DNA of 10,329 bases, from assembly GCA_023422095.1 (NCBI GenBank), contig JAEZSD010000025.1, positions 1 to 10,329 on the forward strand, in the 5' to 3' direction. The notes beneath the pieces are model-generated. The model saw only the letters and a list, made by a program, of their open reading frames with translations. It did not search any database and was not told the DNA's origin. Made by a program: the position numbers and the translations under genes. Below, in pieces: positions 6,467-10,329 of this stretch; position 1 is the first letter of the stretch; every line of letters starts with the position of its first letter. This DNA comes from Bacillota bacterium (lineage in GTDB: Bacteria; Bacillota_I; Bacilli_A; RFN20; CAG-826).

Positions 6467-6493
6467 ATAATACTTTATAAAATAAGGTTTCAA
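6467..6493 (-). promoter_or_regulatory. Putative promoter of the DUF2975-HTH operon, embedded in the metG terminator
   Basis: TATTAT (minus strand, 6467-6472) lies 15 bases after TTGAAA (6488-6493), or 18 after TTGTTG (6491-6496). Either -35 lies inside the stem of the metG terminator. Spacing is at the edge of the usual range, so the call is tentative. The leader would be about 33 bases and AT-rich. Confidence 0.35.
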
Positions 6494-6504
6494 CAATTGA
6501 AACC
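6478..6504 (-). terminator. Intrinsic terminator of metG
   Basis: On the minus strand GGTTTCAA and TTGAAACC form a perfect 8-bp stem (6486-6504) with a TTG loop, followed by TTATTTTAT. It starts 36 bases after the metG stop and is correctly oriented. Confidence 0.75.
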
Positions 6505-6539
6505 AGTTACAAGAGTCGGTCTATTGTTAATGGATATGG

Positions 6540-8126
6540 TTATTTCTTCATCATCTCTTGGATGGCGGGGACTTCAACTTCATTATCTAAGCGAGGGAAC
6601 AACTGTTCACCTTTTTGAACTTTGACATTTCCAATAATTCCAAAGTGATAAACATTCTCGTATTTTCTTAACTCTTCATTTAATCCTAATTGATCAAACA
6701 GCTTATCACTGGCGGTGACTAAGACTGGTTTTAAGAGCATGCCAGCGATGAAGATGGCGTTGGCTAAGTGATTCATCACACTAGCTAAATCCTTTTGTTT
6801 TTCAGGATCTTTCGCTAATGCCCAGGGAGTGGTTTCATCGATATATTTGTTGGCTCTCGTGACGATTTCGTTGGCCGAAATAATCGCATCGGTAATCTTT
6901 AAATCGTCTAAATAAGTTTCATAATTCTTAATCGATTTCTCGCAAATTCCTTCTAAATCGCCATCGAATGCAGTGATTTTGCCTTGATAGGCAGGAATCA
7001 CACCATCGAAGTATTTGTTAATCATGCTGACTGTGCGGTTAAGCAAGTTGCCTAATGAGTTTGCGAGGTCCATATTGATTCTCTCAACGAATTGTTCAGG
7101 AGTGAATTGACCATCTTGGCCAAAGATAACTTCTCTCGCTAAATAGTATCTCACGGCATCGACTCCATATCTTTCAATTAAGGGGAATGGATCGACAACA
7201 TTGCCTTTGGACTTGCTCATCTTGCCATCTTTCATCATCAACAAACCATGAATAAATTCACGGTCAGGAAGACGAAGGCCGAGAGACATTAAAAACATCG
7301 GCCAGTAGATGGCGTGGAAGCGAGTGATATCTGCTCCAAGAATATGAATGGTTTCCGATTCTGGATCTTGCCAGAACTTTTCAAACAATTCAGGATGGTC
7401 ACTATCGTATCCTAATGCTGAGATATAATTGGTTAAAGCATCAAGCCAAACATAAACGACATGTTTAGGATTCTCCTTCACAGGGATACCCCATGAGAAC
7501 GAAGTACGGGAAACACAGAGATCTTCTAATCCTGGTTTTATGAATGTATTAATCATTTCATTCTTACGAGATTCAGGGACGAGGAATTTAGGGTTCTCAT
7601 CATAGAACTTCAAAAGTTGATCAACATACTTGGAAGTCTTAAAGAAGTAAGCTTCTTCTTCGGCGGTTTGAACTTCACGATGGCAGTCAGGACAGTGGTG
7701 CTGTTCACCAACTTGCGTTTCAGTCCAGAAAGCTTCGCATTCTTTGCAATACCATCCTTCATATTTGCCAAGGTAGATATCGCCTTTTTTTAACATGATA
7801 CTGAATATGTCTTGTACCACTTTAGTATGTCTATCTTGAGTGGTGCGAATAAAATCATCATTTGAGATGTCTAAGGCTTCCCAAAGTTTATAAAAACCTT
7901 CGACAATGCCATCGACGAACTCTTGAGGAGTCTTACCGGCTAAAGCGGCATTCTTCTCAATCTTTTGCCCATGTTCATCCGCTCCAGTCAGGAAACGGCA
8001 TTCAAAACCTCTTAGTCTTTTATAGCGAGCAAAGATATCGGTTAAAGTCGTGCAATAAGCATGTCCGATATGAAGCTTCGCACTGGGATAGTAGATTGGA
8101 GTTGTGATGTAAAATCTTTTTTTCAT
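6540..8126 (-). CDS. metG: Methionyl-tRNA synthetase
   Basis: 528 residues, a class I aminoacyl-tRNA synthetase that charges tRNA-Met. Signatures: HIGH at 19-22 after TTPIYYPSAKL, zinc knuckle cysteines at 127, 130, 145 and 148, and KMSKS at 302-306. FSWGIPV lies at 210-216. Trp435 in the ETTPWALAK segment contacts the CAU anticodon in the family. The protein ends after KVQKGEQLFPR, so it lacks the C-terminal Trbp111/EMAP-like tRNA-binding domain that makes Bacillus MetRS about 660 residues. Short forms without it are known, and no separate copy is seen here. AGGAGG (8137-8142) sits 10 bases before the ATG. It follows rpmE with a hairpin between, and its 3' end has a clean terminator. No T-box or SAM riboswitch was recognised upstream. 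Confidence 0.97.
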   Translation of the reverse strand: MKKRFYITTPIYYPSAKLHIGHAYCTTLTDIFARYKRLRGFECRFLTGADEHGQKIEKNAALAGKTPQEFVDGIVEGFYKLWEALDISNDDFIRTTQDRHTKVVQDIFSIMLKKGDIYLGKYEGWYCKECEAFWTETQVGEQHHCPDCHREVQTAEEEAYFFKTSKYVDQLLKFYDENPKFLVPESRKNEMINTFIKPGLEDLCVSRTSFSWGIPVKENPKHVVYVWLDALTNYISALGYDSDHPELFEKFWQDPESETIHILGADITRFHAIYWPMFLMSLGLRLPDREFIHGLLMMKDGKMSKSKGNVVDPFPLIERYGVDAVRYYLAREVIFGQDGQFTPEQFVERINMDLANSLGNLLNRTVSMINKYFDGVIPAYQGKITAFDGDLEGICEKSIKNYETYLDDLKITDAIISANEIVTRANKYIDETTPWALAKDPEKQKDLASVMNHLANAIFIAGMLLKPVLVTASDKLFDQLGLNEELRKYENVYHFGIIGNVKVQKGEQLFPRLDNEVEVPAIQEMMKK

Positions 8127-8141
8127 GGCAAATGAGCCTCC

Positions 8142-8172
8142 TATAAAATAAAACCGGCGTAAACCGGCTTTT
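8142..8172 (-). terminator. Short hairpin between rpmE and metG (terminator or attenuator)
   Basis: On the minus strand AAAA-G-CCGG, a six-base loop TTTACG and CCGGTTTT form a stem of four G-C pairs and four A-T pairs with one bulged G, followed by ATTTTAT. The stem is short and the T run is broken, so partial read-through into metG is likely. The metG ribosome-binding site (8137-8142) lies directly after it. A mirror reading on the plus strand also gives a T-rich tail. Confidence 0.5.
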
Positions 8173-8178
8173 ATTTAC

Positions 8179-8397
8179 TTATTTCTTAGTGTCTTTGTCT
8201 AAGTTGTATTTGCGGTTGAAACGATCAACGCGGCCATCAGCTTGAACAAATCTTTGCTTGCCGGTATAGAATGGGTGGCAATTGGAACAAGTATCAACTT
8301 TGATTTCCTTGAGAGTGGTTCCCACTTCAAAGGTTGTACCACAGCTGATGCAGGTCACTGTTGCGCGATGTGTTTCAGGATGAATTCCTTTTTTCAT
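8179..8397 (-). CDS. rpmE: 50S ribosomal protein L31, zinc-binding type
   Basis: 72 residues, the usual length. MKKGIHPE is the family start. Cys16-x2-Cys19 and Cys37-x2-Cys40 give the four zinc ligands of the C+ form, and CHPFYTGKQ with a basic, hydrophilic tail follows. L31 bridges the large and small ribosomal subunits. AAGGAG (8408-8413) lies 10 bases before the ATG. It has its own promoter just after the six-helix membrane protein gene and is followed by metG. The zinc-binding type suggests a zinc-free paralogue may exist elsewhere, but none is visible here. Confidence 0.97.
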   Translation of the reverse strand: MKKGIHPETHRATVTCISCGTTFEVGTTLKEIKVDTCSNCHPFYTGKQRFVQADGRVDRFNRKYNLDKDTKK

Positions 8398-8455
8398 AAC
8401 TTTTTTTCTCCTTCCGCCTTGGACAATATGTCGCCCAAAGTAAGTTTGCTTTTAG

Positions 8456-8485
8456 ATACTATCATATCTATGAATGGAATTTCAA
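8456..8485 (-). promoter_or_regulatory. Promoter of rpmE (and probably metG)
   Basis: On the minus strand TTGAAA (8480-8485) is followed after 18 bases by TAGTAT (8456-8461) with TGA directly before it, giving an extended -10. The AGATA/TATCT arms (8454-8469) make a small inverted repeat over the -10. It begins 11 bases upstream of the 8497-9060 gene's stop side, so rpmE can be expressed independently. Confidence 0.5.
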
Positions 8486-8496
8486 ACTTTTTGTGT

Positions 8497-9060
8497 TTAC
8501 TGCTCTTTAGATTTTTGAATCAGCAAGAGAATATTCGCCGGAATAGCCAATCCAGAAACAAGAAGGCTAATAACGCTCAAGGCGTTTGTAACGCTTAAAG
8601 CATCCGCTCTCGCATAGTTAATGAGTTGAAGCACCACTATTGTTAAAACAATGATTATGACAGCCCCTAATAGAAGATGGGCAATCAGACGAAACTTTTT
8701 GATGATAATTACATGAGCAGCAAAGCTGAAAGCATCAATAATTACAAAAACGAGGACAAAATTAAGAACTCCAATGGTAATAGTTAAAGCGGTTCCCACT
8801 TGGATATTGATGATGCCATAATAACAAGAAGTCACCAATAGGGCTAACAATGGCAAAAAAGCTCCTGGGTAGCGATGGAATGGAACACGTTTTGACCAAA
8901 CAGTCATGGCAATACCAAATAGAATAATAAAGCAGAATATTGCATCGATGTAGGGGAATGGTAATCCCTCCGCCACATTCATCACAAGATTGACTAAAGC
9001 CATCACGAAAACAATTGAGAGCAAGACCAGACGGGTCAGTAATGAATTGATCTTAATCAT
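8497..9060 (-). CDS. Six-helix integral membrane protein, unknown family
   Basis: 187 residues, highly hydrophobic, with predicted membrane helices at about 8-29, 36-55, 66-86, 90-119, 124-148 and 157-181. The loop at 56-65 is positively charged (SKRVPFHRY). The C-terminus is short and basic. I recognise no catalytic motif, transporter signature or family. The start is well supported: AGAGGAGG (9068-9075) lies 7 bases before the ATG, the same octamer and spacing as for the secreted protein at 5650. It follows the hydrolase gene by 51 bases containing a weak hairpin, so the two may share a transcript. Confidence 0.8.
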   Translation of the reverse strand: MIKINSLLTRLVLLSIVFVMALVNLVMNVAEGLPFPYIDAIFCFIILFGIAMTVWSKRVPFHRYPGAFLPLLALLVTSCYYGIINIQVGTALTITIGVLNFVLVFVIIDAFSFAAHVIIIKKFRLIAHLLLGAVIIIVLTIVVLQLINYARADALSVTNALSVISLLVSGLAIPANILLLIQKSKEQ

Positions 9061-9091
9061 AGATAATCCTCCTCTTGAAATTTAAAACTAA

Positions 9092-9116
9092 ATTAGCGAA
9101 TGCAAATACCGCTAAT
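9092..9116 (-). terminator. Weak hairpin at the end of the hydrolase gene
   Basis: On the minus strand ATTAGCG and CGCTAAT form a perfect 7-bp stem with an 11-base loop, overlapping the hydrolase TAG stop. The following bases are T-rich (TTAGTTTTAAATTT) but broken by A, so termination would be partial. It could lower expression of the downstream membrane protein or protect the mRNA end. Confidence 0.4.
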
Positions 9117-10065
9117 GTATTGATCTTTGAATAAAATTGGTAAGCACTCGATAATATCGCTCGTAATCATCAACTGCGCATAAACCATGCATTGTGCCAG
9201 GAAAAGAAACTGTTTCGCGATAGATATGTTTGGGAAGGGCATTAGCTAGTTTTTCCATTGATGCATATGGGACCATTTGATCTTTATCACCTTGGATAAA
9301 TAGAATTGGTAGGTGGCAGTGCTTTAAAGCATTGACTGGCGAGTCTTTTCTAATATCTAAACCATGAAATAGTTTTAAATTGATATAAGCACTTGAAATG
9401 AAGATTGAGGCCACTAGCCCACCAAATCTGCTTTTACTAGAAACGATAAATGAGTCATAGACACTGGTAAAACCAGCATCAGCAATTAAGCACTTAACTT
9501 GGGAGGGAAGATCGTACTTATTAATCATCGCGACAGTTCCCGCTCCCATGGACATACCATAAAGGACTATTTCGGCTTCTTCATCATGCTTGACAACATA
9601 ATCAACCCAGTTGAATAAATCGCGAGATTCTCTGATACCCATCGTACATAATTTGACATCACTATCCCATTGGGCTCTTTGCTCAATGCAGAGAATGTTA
9701 TAGTTTTGTTTTTCATAGATATCTCTTAAAACTTTTGTCTCTTCGTCAGGAGAACCAGCCCATCCATGAGCGTAAATAATATACTTATGGCTCGGTTTGG
9801 GATTAATCGCATAATGAGCGTTTAGTTTCTTTTTATCAAAAGACTTAATGGAAACGATACGGAAGATTTCTTCATCATGAAACCATTTAAGATCAACTTG
9901 GTTATAGAAAGGATTGTTCGGTTGAGAGGCGTTGAATTTAAAGATTTTGTTGATTGATTTCTTCGATAGAAAGGCTTCAATGACAAAAACTCCTAAGAGG
10001 AGATAAATACCAAATAGGACAACCATGCTGCCAATAACAATCGAGAGGATGTAATACCATTCCAT
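9112..10065 (-). CDS. Membrane-anchored alpha/beta hydrolase, YqkD-like
   Basis: 317 residues with one N-terminal membrane helix (about 7-30) and a cytoplasmic or surface alpha/beta-hydrolase domain. HGWAGS (100-105) gives the oxyanion hole. GMSMG (170-174) is the nucleophile elbow with Ser172. Asp262 in GDKDQMVP is the acid and His293 in TMHGLC the base, so the triad is complete. Length, anchor and layout match Bacillus YqkD and related uncharacterised serine hydrolases. The substrate (ester, lipid or peptide) cannot be read. It has its own promoter just after the carbamoyltransferase terminator and a very short leader with no Shine-Dalgarno sequence. The next gene downstream encodes a six-helix membrane protein. 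Confidence 0.9.
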   Translation of the reverse strand: MEWYYILSIVIGSMVVLFGIYLLLGVFVIEAFLSKKSINKIFKFNASQPNNPFYNQVDLKWFHDEEIFRIVSIKSFDKKKLNAHYAINPKPSHKYIIYAHGWAGSPDEETKVLRDIYEKQNYNILCIEQRAQWDSDVKLCTMGIRESRDLFNWVDYVVKHDEEAEIVLYGMSMGAGTVAMINKYDLPSQVKCLIADAGFTSVYDSFIVSSKSRFGGLVASIFISSAYINLKLFHGLDIRKDSPVNALKHCHLPILFIQGDKDQMVPYASMEKLANALPKHIYRETVSFPGTMHGLCAVDDYERYYRVLTNFIQRSIH

Positions 10066-10084
10066 AATTTTTACCAGTAAAGAA

Positions 10085-10106
10085 ACTATATCACATTTAC
10101 AAATGT
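10085..10106 (-). promoter_or_regulatory. Extended -10 of the hydrolase gene with an overlapping palindrome
   Basis: The minus strand has TGA then TATAGT (10085-10090, 5 of 6). The 17 bases upstream contain ACATTT-GT-AAATGT (10093-10106), a 6-2-6 inverted repeat in the spacer, where a repressor would block polymerase. The -35 position falls in the T run of the preceding terminator and is poor. The leader would be about 13 bases. Confidence 0.45.
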
Positions 10107-10107
10107 T

Positions 10108-10136
10108 AAAAAAAGGATGTCGCTTACGACACCCTT
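10108..10136 (-). terminator. Intrinsic terminator of the carbamoyltransferase gene
   Basis: On the minus strand AAGGGTGTCG and CGACATCCTT form a 10-bp stem with one G-U pair and a TAAG loop, followed by seven T (two of them in the stem). It begins 20 bases after the stop codon. It is the strongest terminator in the window. Confidence 0.9.
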
Positions 10137-10156
10137 AAATTAATTAAGCCAGTAGC

Positions 10157-10329
10157 TTATTTATCGTGGACGAATAAGGCCATGACAGCTTTAGCGGTAT
10201 GAATACGATTTTCCGCTTCTTGATAGACGACTGATTGTGGTCCATCAATGACAGAATCTTCGACTTCGTTGCCACGGTCAGCTGGTAAGGCATGCATATA
10301 TTTACATTGTGGTCCAGCGAGCTTCATCA
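10157..10329 (-). CDS. Carbamoyltransferase (ornithine carbamoyltransferase-like), C-terminal fragment
   Basis: The last 57 residues of a gene whose 5' part lies beyond the window. HALPADRGNEV followed by DGPQSVVYQEAENRIH and TAKAVMAL is the C-terminal signature of the aspartate/ornithine carbamoyltransferase superfamily, which moves the carbamoyl group of carbamoyl phosphate to an amine. In ornithine carbamoyltransferase the first motif is HCLP. Here the cysteine is alanine, so the substrate may be something other than ornithine (putrescine, ureidoglycolate or another amine). The carbamoyl-phosphate-binding S-x-R-T motif is outside the window. A strong terminator follows. The superfamily is certain; the exact enzyme is not. 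Confidence 0.85.
   Translation of the reverse strand, partial: MKLAGPQCKYMHALPADRGNEVEDSVIDGPQSVVYQEAENRIHTAKAVMALFVHDK

Noticed and set aside
8127..8178. T-box or SAM riboswitch upstream of metG
   Set aside because: The gap to rpmE is only 52 bases and holds a simple hairpin and ribosome-binding site; there is no room for either RNA.
7862..8598. Plus-strand ORFs of 81 and 118 codons opposite metG, rpmE and the six-helix protein gene
   Set aside because: They lie opposite certain genes (metG, rpmE), cross their boundaries and show no recognisable protein features.

Overview
The window is AT-rich and densely packed. It fits a low-GC Gram-positive chromosome (Bacillota, Bacilli/Erysipelotrichia/RF39-like rather than a wall-less Mycoplasma). 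UGA ends two genes (5742-5744 and 5936-5938) and tryptophan is coded normally, so the code is the standard bacterial one. An alanine racemase homologue hints at peptidoglycan. A YqkD-like hydrolase and a DUF2975/YozG-type regulator pair are also typical of Bacillota. The lineage is inferred and was not tested by any search.

Layout: every gene is on the minus strand except the first, so it is easiest to read from right to left. (1) 10329-10157: C-terminal end of a carbamoyltransferase, closed by a strong terminator. (2) 10065-8497: a membrane-anchored alpha/beta hydrolase and a six-helix membrane protein. (3) 8397-6540: ribosomal protein L31 (rpmE) and methionyl-tRNA synthetase (metG), separated by a CCGG hairpin and closed by a terminator. 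(4) 6427-3333: a cassette of five small or unfamiliar genes. These are a DUF2975 membrane protein overlapping a YozG-type HTH regulator, a 443-residue secreted protein of unknown family, a 171-residue anchored extracytoplasmic protein, and a second four-helix membrane protein that looks like a diverged copy of the DUF2975 protein. (5) 3240-1888: an RlmD/RumA-type 23S rRNA uracil methyltransferase with its own promoter. (6) 1887-1654: a 234-base gene-free stretch with a plus-strand terminator-like hairpin that serves no recognised gene. (7) 1653-153: a GNAT acetyltransferase coupled to a divergent alanine racemase homologue. (8) 1-156, plus strand: the last 51 codons of an arginase/agmatinase-type ureohydrolase, converging on the racemase with overlapping stop codons.

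Most of the window is translation and RNA housekeeping (metG, rpmE, rlmD) with small accessory operons between. The most promising places for something undescribed are the 3333-6427 cassette and the orphan hairpin region at 1734-1878. Several minus-strand genes (GNAT, rlmD, hydrolase) have an extended -10 so close to the ATG that their mRNAs would be leaderless or nearly so and lack a Shine-Dalgarno site. rpmE, metG, the secreted protein and the six-helix protein instead have strong AGGAGG-type sites. No tRNA, rRNA, CRISPR array or intact insertion sequence was seen. No gene-free stretch exceeds 300 bases.
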